DNA of 64,000 nt from Vagococcus bubulae (lineage in GTDB: Bacteria; Bacillota; Bacilli; Lactobacillales; Vagococcaceae), in NCBI RefSeq assembly GCF_003950315.1, contig NZ_NGJT01000001.1, forward strand, positions 62,001 to 126,000, in the 5' to 3' direction. The translations under genes were made by a program, and so were the position numbers. Under the pieces are notes generated by a model. That model did not search any database. It saw only the letters and a program-made list of their open reading frames with translations, and had not been told where the DNA came from. Of this stretch, positions 35,174 through 43,316 are shown in pieces. The stretch's first letter is position 1; every line of letters begins with the position of its first letter.

Positions 35174-36583
35174 GTGATTAAAACACACCCCCATTTAAAG
35201 CCTAAAGATACGTTTGAAGTACATTGTTATAGCCTATTAAATGGAGAAGATACACGTGTTTTGAACCTACTGTATCAACCAATAATTGGTGGCAATGCGT
35301 TGATGTTGTACCATAATTTGTTGAGTCATGTATCTGAATTTAAAAAACCAACCTCTCATTTTGTGTTACAAGATATGATGAATAATGGACTTCAAGAGTT
35401 ATACCAATCTCGCATCAAACTAGAAGCCATTGGGTTACTAAAGACTTATGTTCGAAAAAAAGATGAGGGTTATCATTATGTTTATATATTAGGTAATGTC
35501 TTACCACCACATATTTTTTTAGCGGATGATGTGTTGAGTTTGCTATTATTAGATAGAGTTGGAGAACAGAGATTTCAATCGTTAGTGGAGGTATTTAAAC
35601 CAGATACCCCTGACACCTCTGATTATAGTGACATTACAAGCAACTATACTGACATTTTTCAATTAAGCTCCGAGCGATTAGTACAATCAAACGAGTTAAT
35701 CGAACAAACGAATCAGGTGATGAAACAGGTTCCAACACCTGTTGTACCTAAAGCAGAAGCTTCAACATTTGATTGGGAATTTTTCGTAGATAACTTGTCT
35801 GGTTTAAACATTGATCAAACTTTTTTAAACACCGAATTTAAACCACTTGTTTACACGATTCATGGATTGTATGGTATAAATGAATTAGATATGGTGAGTC
35901 ATGTGAAATATTGTTTAGACTATGTCACCAATGAAGTCGATGTGAAAGAGTTTAAACGTCATATTTATAAAAAATATCATCAAACCAAATCGATAGCATC
36001 AAATGTAGAAAAGAAACAAGTCACATCATTAACACCTAAACAAGACGATCAAGCGATTGAACGTCATAAAAATGATTTAAAACATCAAGGATTCTCTCCA
36101 GAAGAAATTGCCGTGATTACATCGTGTGAAAGAATTGCCCCACTCATTTTTTTAAAAGCCATTAAAGAACAAAAAAATGGGTTTGTGGCGCAAAATGAAC
36201 GTTGGACGATTGAAAATTTAAAAGCGCAATCTAAATTGCCAGATGAAGTGATTAATATGTTGATTCATTATTCACTGGTTGTGTTAAACAATCCATCACT
36301 TAATCAAAATATGGTGAACACAATTGCTAATAACTGGGCACAAAATAAAGTATATAAAGCATCGGAAGCCTTAAAACAAGTGAAGAATTTCAAACAAGAA
36401 TCGACCAAGAAAGCAACAAACAAGAACTATAATCGACATTATTCAAAAAAACCAACGAGAAAAGAAACGTTACCAGATTGGGCAACAGGTGACAGTCGAA
36501 AAGAAACCCCTCTTTCTGGTGAAGAGTTGTCTATGCTAGAGCAACAATTAAAGAAATTTAATCAAGGTGGTGAATCATCATGA
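35174..36583 (+). CDS. dnaB: Replication initiation/membrane attachment protein DnaB
   Basis: A Gram-positive primosome protein (469 residues) that helps load the replicative helicase at the origin together with DnaD and DnaI. The N-terminal DnaB/DnaD winged-helix-like part reads VHCYSLLNGEDTRVLNLLYQPIIG. A DDBH2-type domain near 330-400 contains WTIENLKAQSKLPDEVINMLIHYSLV. It ends in a basic tail. It starts at GTG 35174; the ribosome site is weak, so the start could differ slightly. It overlaps dnaI by four bases (ATGA). Confidence 0.93.
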   Translation: MIKTHPHLKPKDTFEVHCYSLLNGEDTRVLNLLYQPIIGGNALMLYHNLLSHVSEFKKPTSHFVLQDMMNNGLQELYQSRIKLEAIGLLKTYVRKKDEGYHYVYILGNVLPPHIFLADDVLSLLLLDRVGEQRFQSLVEVFKPDTPDTSDYSDITSNYTDIFQLSSERLVQSNELIEQTNQVMKQVPTPVVPKAEASTFDWEFFVDNLSGLNIDQTFLNTEFKPLVYTIHGLYGINELDMVSHVKYCLDYVTNEVDVKEFKRHIYKKYHQTKSIASNVEKKQVTSLTPKQDDQAIERHKNDLKHQGFSPEEIAVITSCERIAPLIFLKAIKEQKNGFVAQNERWTIENLKAQSKLPDEVINMLIHYSLVVLNNPSLNQNMVNTIANNWAQNKVYKASEALKQVKNFKQESTKKATNKNYNRHYSKKPTRKETLPDWATGDSRKETPLSGEELSMLEQQLKKFNQGGESS

Positions 36584-37512
36584 AACACATCAATCAACAA
36601 CTTAATCGAACAGTCAACAATCAAAATATCCAAGACCGTTTAGTGCAACTAATGGAAGTTGTGCAAAAAGATCAAGACGTGCAAACGTTTATTGCCGAAC
36701 ATCGTGATCAGTTGACCGATGACGATATTTTAAAAAGTTCTGCTAAATTATATGAGTTTGTCAAAGAAAAAGAAAAATTTCTTGCCAATGATGCGAGTAT
36801 GATTGCCCCAGGATATGAACCAAAATTATTTTTAAATCATCATTTTATTGATGTCACCTATGTTCCGACTGAAGAATTATTGAAGAAAAAAGAGTATGAA
36901 ACGATTCGAAATCGTGTTCAAGCTATTTCAATGCCAAAAGATATCAAAGACGCCTCATTAGATCAGTTTAATATTACGGCTGAGAGAAAAGAAGCATTGA
37001 GCGAAGCCATCACATTTATGAATGATTACTATGAGAACCCAAAAGCATTTCATCAAGGACTATACTTGTATGGCACATTTGGAGTAGGAAAGACCTATTT
37101 GTTAGGAGCCATTGCGAATGGGTTAGCAACAAAAGGTATCCGAACGACGATTGTCCATTTTCCAACCTTTTGTGTGGAGATGAAGCAATCAATCAAAGAT
37201 GACAGTGTTGCATCAAAACTGGATACGGTGAAGAAAACACCCATCCTGATGCTGGATGATATTGGGGCAGATTCTATGAGTGCATGGATACGAGATGATG
37301 TATTGGGTGTGATTTTACAGTATCGTATGCAAGAAAAATTACCAACCTTTTTCTCTTCTAATTTAGATATGAAACAGTTAGAAGAAGAACATCTTCGCTT
37401 CTCGCAAAAAGGAGATGACGAACCATTGAAAGCAAAACGCATCATGGAGCGGATTAAGTACCTTTCAAAACAAATTACCATGATTGGTGAGAATCGTCGA
37501 TTAGATAACTAA
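36580..37512 (+). CDS. dnaI: Primosomal helicase loader DnaI
   Basis: A 310-residue AAA+ helicase loader. The N-terminal helicase-binding region is followed by the ATPase domain with Walker A YGTFGVGKTYLL and Walker B PILMLDDIGAD, and a conserved arginine-rich end RIMERIKYLSKQ. It is translationally coupled to dnaB, matching its known partnership. No clear terminator follows within the 86 bases before the YceD gene. Confidence 0.95.
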   Translation: MKHINQQLNRTVNNQNIQDRLVQLMEVVQKDQDVQTFIAEHRDQLTDDDILKSSAKLYEFVKEKEKFLANDASMIAPGYEPKLFLNHHFIDVTYVPTEELLKKKEYETIRNRVQAISMPKDIKDASLDQFNITAERKEALSEAITFMNDYYENPKAFHQGLYLYGTFGVGKTYLLGAIANGLATKGIRTTIVHFPTFCVEMKQSIKDDSVASKLDTVKKTPILMLDDIGADSMSAWIRDDVLGVILQYRMQEKLPTFFSSNLDMKQLEEEHLRFSQKGDDEPLKAKRIMERIKYLSKQITMIGENRRLDN

Positions 37513-37598
37513 TTTAAACCGAATGATGTTATCAAAAACTGATTGACAAAGGAATTACAGACTAGTATAATTATTTTTGTTGCTTAAGGAGTGATAGA

Positions 37599-38159
37599 AT
37601 GAAGTGGGCATTGTCAGAATTAAATAAGTTTAGAGGAAGTCAAGTGGATTTCTTAGAAACAATTGATTTATCAGCCTCTTTAAAAAAAAGAGAACCATCT
37701 ATTATTGATATTTCTCCAATTAAAGTCAATGGGTTTTTAGAAGTCGATGAGATAGGTTACTATGCTCATATGACAATTGAAACCATTCTTACTGTTCCAT
37801 CATCTCGTTCATTAGAACCTGTTGAAATGCCATTAAATCTTCTCATAGATGAAGAATACATGACGCCTAGACAGTATGATGCATTAAAAGATGTGTCAGA
37901 AGATGATAAAAGCTTGATAATTGTGTTGGAAAAAGATTTAATCGATTTAACAGAAGCGATTGAAGACTTTATCCTACTAAATTTACCATTACAAGTTTTA
38001 ACAGAAGAAGAAAAGCAATCAACAGAATTACCAAAAGGTGACTTTTGGCAAGTTGTTTCAGAAGATGATATTAAGGTAGAACAAGAAACTGAAGCAGCAT
38101 CAACCATTGATCCTCGTCTTGCTAAATTATCTGACTTTTTTAAGGAAGATGAGCAGTAG
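37599..38159 (+). CDS. YceD/DUF177 family protein
   Basis: A 186-residue protein of the DUF177/YceD family, recognised by position directly upstream of rpmF and by features such as VNGFLEVDEIGYYAHMTIETILTVPSSRSLEPVEMPL and LTEAIEDFILLNLPL. In plants and bacteria this family is linked to 23S rRNA maturation with L32. The four-cysteine metal site seen in many members is absent. The ribosome site is AAGGAG. It is probably cotranscribed with rpmF 55 bases downstream. Confidence 0.9.
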   Translation: MKWALSELNKFRGSQVDFLETIDLSASLKKREPSIIDISPIKVNGFLEVDEIGYYAHMTIETILTVPSSRSLEPVEMPLNLLIDEEYMTPRQYDALKDVSEDDKSLIIVLEKDLIDLTEAIEDFILLNLPLQVLTEEEKQSTELPKGDFWQVVSEDDIKVEQETEAASTIDPRLAKLSDFFKEDEQ

Positions 38160-38214
38160 GATTGGAATATATGTGACTTGTCACGTATTTAAGTTAGTAG
38201 GGAGGTGTATCTAG

Positions 38215-38394
38215 ATGGCAGTACCAAAAAGAAAAACGTCAAAAGCTAGAAAAAATAGACGTCGTACTCATTACAAATTATCTGTACCAGGCTTAACAGC
38301 TTGCAGTAACTGTGGTGAAATGAGAAAATCTCATCATGTGTGCCCTTCATGTGGTCATTATGATGGAAAAGACGTTATGACTAAAGAAGCATAA
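38215..38394 (+). CDS. rpmF: 50S ribosomal protein L32
   Basis: A 59-residue ribosomal protein, too short for common ORF cut-offs. It reads [20 protein letters not shown], then a zinc ribbon with CSNC at 30-33 and CPSC at 43-46, so this is the zinc-binding form. Other bacteria keep a second cysteine-free copy for zinc shortage; none is in this window. A GGGAGGTG ribosome site precedes ATG 38215. Confidence 0.97.
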   Translation: MAVPKRKTSKARKNRRRTHYKLSVPGLTACSNCGEMRKSHHVCPSCGHYDGKDVMTKEA

Positions 38395-38416
38395 TTTACA
38401 TTTTTATAGAAAATGT

Positions 38417-38458
38417 AAAACCGTTAGACTAACCATGGAGTCTAACGGTTTTTTGTTT
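38417..38458 (+). terminator. Terminator after rpmF
   Basis: AAAACCGTTAGACT pairs with AGTCTAACGGTTTT, followed by T residues. Its right arm overlaps the last codons and stop of plsY on the minus strand. Confidence 0.9.
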
Positions 38459-39074
38459 TTCTTAAACCAAAATTTACTTTACTTTCTGTCCCTGCTTTGA
38501 TTCGTTTGATATTATCACGGTGACGAATAATAATAAACAATGTGATGGCCACAGCAAGTGAAGTGAGTAGCCAGTTTTGTTCAGCTAGAATAAATGGTGC
38601 ATAAATTGGTAATACTATAGTAGAAATGGTAATAATGATAGCACTAATCATACTTGCTAAACTAACGGTACTAGTTAAAAATAAAAAGATGATAAACAAA
38701 CTAGCTGAGTAGATGAAAAAAGTGGGTGAGTAGGCTAGTAGCATCCCAGCACTTGTTGCCACAGCTTTACCACCTTTAAAGTGTCCAAATATTGGAAAAG
38801 TATGCCCCAATATCGCAGCCACACCAAACCACAATGGATCAATTGATAAACCAAACCAGATTGGTAAGCTAGTTGCCACTGTTCCTTTTAAGATGTCCAT
38901 AAATAATACGGCTGTCCCAGCACGTTTTCCTAGTACGCGAAATGTGTTGGTTGTTCCTGTGTTGCCACTTCCAAACTCTCTAATATCTTTATGATAGAAG
39001 AATTTTCCAATCCACACACCAGATTGAATCGAACCAAGTAAATAAGCTAATATAAATAACGAAATAGTTTTCAC
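38442..39074 (-). CDS. plsY: Glycerol-3-phosphate acyltransferase PlsY
   Basis: A membrane enzyme that transfers an acyl group from acyl-phosphate to glycerol-3-phosphate, the first step in phospholipid synthesis in Gram-positives. Motifs: IREFGSGNTGTTNTFRVLG (motif 1), FPIFGHFKGGKAVATSAG (motif 2) and a late HRDNIKRI. It has about five membrane segments and 210 residues. GTG is the start (39072-39074), preceded by AAGGAGG. The 3' end lies in the rpmF terminator. Confidence 0.96.
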   Translation of the reverse strand: MKTISLFILAYLLGSIQSGVWIGKFFYHKDIREFGSGNTGTTNTFRVLGKRAGTAVLFMDILKGTVATSLPIWFGLSIDPLWFGVAAILGHTFPIFGHFKGGKAVATSAGMLLAYSPTFFIYSASLFIIFLFLTSTVSLASMISAIIITISTIVLPIYAPFILAEQNWLLTSLAVAITLFIIIRHRDNIKRIKAGTESKVNFGLRKTKNR

Positions 39075-39200
39075 GTTGTGTCCTCCTTAACGCTAGTCTA
39101 TTTTACCATGAAATAAACGAGTGAACAATTGAGATAGGCAGTTTAAGAGAAGTAATCGCTTTTTTTTGTTATAATAAATGAAACAATTAGGAGGTTGATA

Positions 39201-39620
39201 ATGATGGCATATAAAGATTTAGGCGATAAGAAAGTAAAAGAGATTTTAAACATTGCTCGTACTGTGGCGATTGTAGGATTAAGTGATAACCCTGAAAAAA
39301 CAAGTTATCGTGTGGCAGAAGTTGTGCAAGCAGCAGGTTATAAGATTATTCCAGTTAATCCAATGAAAGAAGGAAAAACGATTTTAGGTGAAAAAGTTTA
39401 TCCTTCTATTGAATCAGTTGATGAAAAAATTGATATCGTTGATGTATTTAGACCAAGTGCAGCATTAGTGGATGTGGCGAAAGATTTCTTAAAATCAGAT
39501 GCGCCTGTTTTTTGGGCACAACTAGGAATAGAAAACGATGAAGCAGCTGACCTTTTATATGATAATGGTATAACAGATGTTATTATGAATCGCTGTATTA
39601 AAATCGAATTACAAAAATAA
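39201..39620 (+). CDS. CoA-binding domain protein
   Basis: A 139-residue Rossmann-fold CoA-binding protein (YccU-like): VAIVGLSDNPEKTSYRVAEVVQAAGYKIIPVNP, then VDVFRPSAALVDVAKD and a terminal MNRCIKIE. It is similar to the CoA-binding part of succinyl-CoA synthetase alpha; function not established. ATG 39201 is six bases after AGGAGG; a second ATG at 39204 is also possible. A strong terminator follows. Confidence 0.88.
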   Translation: MMAYKDLGDKKVKEILNIARTVAIVGLSDNPEKTSYRVAEVVQAAGYKIIPVNPMKEGKTILGEKVYPSIESVDEKIDIVDVFRPSAALVDVAKDFLKSDAPVFWAQLGIENDEAADLLYDNGITDVIMNRCIKIELQK

Positions 39621-39622
39621 TC

Positions 39623-39652
39623 AACAAGTGCAAAATTGCACTTGTTTTTTTA
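39623..39652 (+). terminator. Terminator after CoA-binding protein gene
   Basis: AACAAGTGCAA pairs with TTGCACTTGTT over a two-base loop, then T7. Confidence 0.88.
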
Positions 39653-39727
39653 ATCTTCCTTTACCGTAAATTTTGTGTAAAAACAGGGTAAAATATTCGT
39701 TTTTAAGACAAATTTTTTCAAATGTAA

Positions 39728-39755
39728 TTGCTTTTATGAAGTAAAATGCTATAAT
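39728..39755 (+). promoter_or_regulatory. Promoter of the phn-type operon
   Basis: TTGCTT, 16 bases, TATAAT, with a TG one base before the -10 (extended -10). The start codon is 52 bases after the -10. Confidence 0.7.
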
Positions 39756-39806
39756 TTAAGAGTATTCAAGGAAGTGGATGCAGATAATTTAAAGGAGGAA
39801 CAGTCG

Positions 39807-40862
39807 TTGTTTAAAAAAGTTTTGAAGTATACAGGTCTAGTTGCGTTGGTAGCAACATTAGGTGCATGTGGTAGCGATTCTGCTAAAGATAAAGGAAGCG
39901 AATCAAGTAAAGGTAAGGATGATAAAGCCATTGAAACATTATCAGTTGGTTTTGTCCCATCAAGAGATCCAGAGGAAATTGTTTCAGCAACAGAACCTCT
40001 AAAAGAATTAATGCAAAAAGAGTTAAAAGAACAAGGATATGATGTAAAAAACATCGACATCACTGTTGGAACTAACTTTGAAGCGGTTGGTGAGTCACTA
40101 GATTCAGGTACACTTGACATTGGTTTTATCCCTGGTGGAACTTACGTCTTATATGATGAAGGGGCAGAACCTATCTTAACTGCAACACGCGCTGGATTGT
40201 CAATCGACTCAGACGAAGCGAAAGTTTGGAATGAAAACAAACCAACTGAGCCAACTGACAAACAAGTTGATTCTTACCGTGCATTAATGATTGCTGGACC
40301 ATCTTCAAAAGGCCAAGCAGTTGCAGATAAAGTAAATAAAGGTGAAAAAGTATCATGGGATGATTTAAATAACCTTTCATGGAGTGTGATGAGTTCATCT
40401 TCTCCAGCTGGATACATTTACCCAAGTTTATGGTTAAATGAAAACTATGACAAAAAAATCACTGACTTAAAAAATATTGTACAATCAGATTCTTACGGTA
40501 GTGCCTTTGCTCGTTTAGCTTCAGGTCAAGTTGATGTGGTATTAACTTATGCTGACGCTCGTCGTGATAATGAAGAAAACTGGACAAAAGAATTTGGCCG
40601 TGAAAAATCTATCTGGGATGAAACAAACGTTATCGGTGTGACACCAGCGATTTATAACGATACAATCTCAGTAAGTAAAAACTCTAAAACAATGACAGAT
40701 GATTTGAAAAAAGCGTTACAAAAATCATTTATCAACATCGCTAAAACAGATGAAGGTAAAAAAGTTATTGGTATCTACAGTCACGAAGGATATGTAGAAG
40801 CAAATCCTAAAGACTATGATAATGAACGAAAAGCACAAAAATTAGTTCAAGACGCTAAATAA
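39807..40862 (+). CDS. Phosphate/phosphonate-type ABC transporter substrate-binding lipoprotein
   Basis: A 351-residue PhnD-like binding lipoprotein. The signal peptide ends in LGACG (lipobox Cys about 20), followed by a Ser/Lys-rich linker, then the PhnD fold: LSVGFVPSRDPEEI, TVGTNFEAVGESL, DIGFIPGGTYVL and a late YADARRDNEENW. TTG 39807 lies eight bases after AGGAGG; upstream in-frame codons would put the signal peptide inside the protein. No C-P lyase genes are seen, so the ligand could be phosphonate, phosphite or another phosphorus compound. Confidence 0.9.
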   Translation: MFKKVLKYTGLVALVATLGACGSDSAKDKGSESSKGKDDKAIETLSVGFVPSRDPEEIVSATEPLKELMQKELKEQGYDVKNIDITVGTNFEAVGESLDSGTLDIGFIPGGTYVLYDEGAEPILTATRAGLSIDSDEAKVWNENKPTEPTDKQVDSYRALMIAGPSSKGQAVADKVNKGEKVSWDDLNNLSWSVMSSSSPAGYIYPSLWLNENYDKKITDLKNIVQSDSYGSAFARLASGQVDVVLTYADARRDNEENWTKEFGREKSIWDETNVIGVTPAIYNDTISVSKNSKTMTDDLKKALQKSFINIAKTDEGKKVIGIYSHEGYVEANPKDYDNERKAQKLVQDAK

Positions 40863-40882
40863 ATTTAAGAAAAACGAAACGT

Positions 40883-40924
40883 CAAACTGCGATCATCTCT
40901 TTTGATGATGGCAGTTTGTTTTTA
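40883..40924 (+). terminator. Attenuating hairpin between binding protein and ATPase genes
   Basis: CAAACTGC pairs with GCAGTTTG, with an inner ATCATC / GATGAT stem, followed by a T run. It probably lets the binding-protein mRNA accumulate above the rest of the operon, as is common for ABC importers. Confidence 0.75.
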
Positions 40925-40938
40925 GAAAGGATTTTAAG

Positions 40939-41688
40939 ATGATAAAGTTTGATAACGTCCAAATGGTCTATCCAAATGGATATGTGGGTTTGAAAGATAT
41001 TAATTTAGAAATTGAACAAGGTGAGTTTGTCGCAATCATTGGACTGTCAGGAGCGGGTAAATCAACGTTAATTCGTTGTGTTAACCGTATGCATGATATC
41101 ACTGAAGGAACATTAATGGTTAATGAGACAAACGTTGGAAAGATTAAAGGAAAAGAAATTAGGGAATTTCGCCGTAAAATAGGGATGATTTTCCAATCAT
41201 TTAACCTAATCACTCGTGCAACCGTACTAAAAAACGTCATGATTTCATCAGTCCCTGAATTACCTTGGTGGAGACGTGTGTTTGGTATTTTCCCAGAAGA
41301 CGTCAAAGTAACAGCTTTAGAGTCATTAGACAATGTTGGGATTTTAGACAAAGCTTTTGTCAGAGTGGATCAACTATCAGGTGGACAGCAACAACGTGTG
41401 GCTTTAGCTAGAACATTGGCTAGTCATCCAGAAGTTATCTTAGCTGATGAACCAGTTGCGGCACTTGACCCTGTCACAGCTAAAACTGTCATGGATGATT
41501 TTAAACGAATCAACAAAGACTTAAATATTTCAGTATTAATTAACATTCACCACGTGGATTTGGCATTAGAATATGCTGATCGAGTGATTGGGATTAGACA
41601 AGGACAAATTGTTTATGATGGCCCATCAAAAGACGTGACAGAAGAAGTATTATCAACCATTTATGATGGGGATAAGAAAGGAGAGTAA
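40939..41688 (+). CDS. phnC: Phosphonate-type ABC transporter ATP-binding protein
   Basis: A 249-residue ATPase subunit. Walker A is GLSGAGKST, the Q loop IFQSFNL, the signature LSGGQQQRVALA and Walker B VILADEP, with H-loop INIHHVDLAL. The overall sequence fits the PhnC branch. It follows the binding-protein gene after the attenuator and is two bases from the first permease gene. Confidence 0.93.
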   Translation: MIKFDNVQMVYPNGYVGLKDINLEIEQGEFVAIIGLSGAGKSTLIRCVNRMHDITEGTLMVNETNVGKIKGKEIREFRRKIGMIFQSFNLITRATVLKNVMISSVPELPWWRRVFGIFPEDVKVTALESLDNVGILDKAFVRVDQLSGGQQQRVALARTLASHPEVILADEPVAALDPVTAKTVMDDFKRINKDLNISVLINIHHVDLALEYADRVIGIRQGQIVYDGPSKDVTEEVLSTIYDGDKKGE

Positions 41689-41690
41689 AC

Positions 41691-42491
41691 ATGCGTAAAA
41701 AAACGATCACTTTGCCAAATGGAAAACAAGTCGTTCAAAAAGCATCTTACACTCCGTTGATTGTGTTATTAGTTCTTATATTTATGTATATTTCAATTCA
41801 AGTAACACAATTTAACTTCACGCAACTAGTCACTCGTGGCGATCAGTTTTTTGTGATGCTAAAAGCCATGTTTCCACCTAAAATGGATTTTTTAGATAAA
41901 GTGTGGGTTCCTCTTTTTGACACGATTAAAATGTCTTTACTAGGGTCACTCATTGGGGCATTATTAGCTGTTCCATTTGCTATATTGGCTTCTAATAATA
42001 TTGTAAAAAATCGCTTTGTTTCGTCATTATTTAAATTGATTTTAAGTTTCTTAAGAACTCTACCAACAATCGTTATTGCCTTAATCGCAACATTTGTATT
42101 TGGTCTTGGAACAATGGCAGGGACAGTTGCTATTTTTATCTTTACGATTTCTTATGTTGGAAAATTAACATATGAACAAATCGAAGCACTTGATATGTCA
42201 ACATTTGAAGCGTTGGAATCAATGGGGCTAACTCGTTTGCAAGCTTTTCGTTATAGTGTGATTCCAGCTATTTTACCATCTTATCTATCGACTTCTTTAT
42301 TTAACTTTGAAGGAAATTTACGTTATGCGTCAATTTTAGGGTATGTTGGAGCTGGTGGATTAGGTATCTTACTGAACGAGCAGTTGGGTTGGCGAGACTA
42401 CGGAAACGTTGGAACGATTCTAGTAGTATTGGTTATCTCTGTTGGAATCATCGAAACAATCAGCGAATTTTTCCGTAAAAAATTACAATAG
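41691..42491 (+). CDS. phnE1: Phosphonate-type ABC transporter permease, first subunit
   Basis: A 266-residue permease with about six membrane segments. The EAA-type loop reads EALDMSTFEALESMGLTRLQAFRYSVIPAILPSY, and the sequence ends with a charged tail. PhnE proteins typically occur as one or two copies; here two different ones follow each other. It begins two bases after phnC. Confidence 0.92.
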   Translation: MRKKTITLPNGKQVVQKASYTPLIVLLVLIFMYISIQVTQFNFTQLVTRGDQFFVMLKAMFPPKMDFLDKVWVPLFDTIKMSLLGSLIGALLAVPFAILASNNIVKNRFVSSLFKLILSFLRTLPTIVIALIATFVFGLGTMAGTVAIFIFTISYVGKLTYEQIEALDMSTFEALESMGLTRLQAFRYSVIPAILPSYLSTSLFNFEGNLRYASILGYVGAGGLGILLNEQLGWRDYGNVGTILVVLVISVGIIETISEFFRKKLQ

Positions 42492-42506
42492 AAAAGGAAG
42501 ACATAT

Positions 42507-43316
42507 ATGAATCAACGTATTTTAACTGAATTAAACAAAGAACCAAATAAGACAAAGCAATACGTTATATTAGTAGCTGTCTTGCTTGGAGCGTTTATCT
42601 GGTCGTTGTCAGCATTAAATTTTAATGCCATGGACGAAGGCGGTGGAAAAATTGCCGCAAACATTCTCAAAGGGATTGTTCAACCGGATACTCAGCTTTT
42701 ATTTAACGGCACAAAACAAGGTGTCCCTTACTTATTATTTGAAACAATCTGTATTGCCTTTTTAGGAACCATTTTTGGTGCGATTTTATCTATTCCAATC
42801 GCTTTTTTAATGGCACCAAGTATTATGCCAAAACCAGTGTATTTATTCATGAGAGCATTTGTGGTCGTGATTAGAACCATTCCGGCATTAGTCTATGGGT
42901 TAATGTTTATCCGTGTGACTGGACCTGGGCCATTTGCCGGAGTAATGACCATGTCTCTTACATCTATTGGGATGGTATCAAAATTATATGTTGATGTCAT
43001 CGAGGAAATTGATACAGGTATTTTAGAATCAATGGATTCTTTTGGGTGTACAACGTTTGAAAAAATTCGTTTTGGGATTATCCCACAATTAATTGCTAAC
43101 TTTACCTCCATTACCATCTATCGTTTTGATATGAACTTACGTGATGCGACTATTTTAGGTTTAGTAGGAGCTGGTGGTATTGGGGCACCACTTATTTTTG
43201 CCATGAATTCATATCGTTGGCATCAAGTAGGGTCTATCTTAATTGGCTTAATCGTGTTAATCTTAATTGTCGAAGTTATATCAAACTATTTGAGAGGAAA
43301 ATTAGTCAATGGATAA
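42507..43316 (+). CDS. phnE2: Phosphonate-type ABC transporter permease, second subunit
   Basis: A 269-residue permease with the same fold as the preceding gene. The EAA loop is EEIDTGILESMDSFGCTTFEKIRFGIIPQLI, followed by RDATILGLVGAGGIGAPL. The two permeases probably form a heterodimer. Its stop overlaps the start of the nucleotidase gene by eight bases. Confidence 0.92.
   Translation: MNQRILTELNKEPNKTKQYVILVAVLLGAFIWSLSALNFNAMDEGGGKIAANILKGIVQPDTQLLFNGTKQGVPYLLFETICIAFLGTIFGAILSIPIAFLMAPSIMPKPVYLFMRAFVVVIRTIPALVYGLMFIRVTGPGPFAGVMTMSLTSIGMVSKLYVDVIEEIDTGILESMDSFGCTTFEKIRFGIIPQLIANFTSITIYRFDMNLRDATILGLVGAGGIGAPLIFAMNSYRWHQVGSILIGLIVLILIVEVISNYLRGKLVNG

Noticed and set aside
40171-40425. Minus-strand frame inside the PhnD-like gene
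   Set aside because: Antisense to conserved substrate-binding residues; no promoter or ribosome site.
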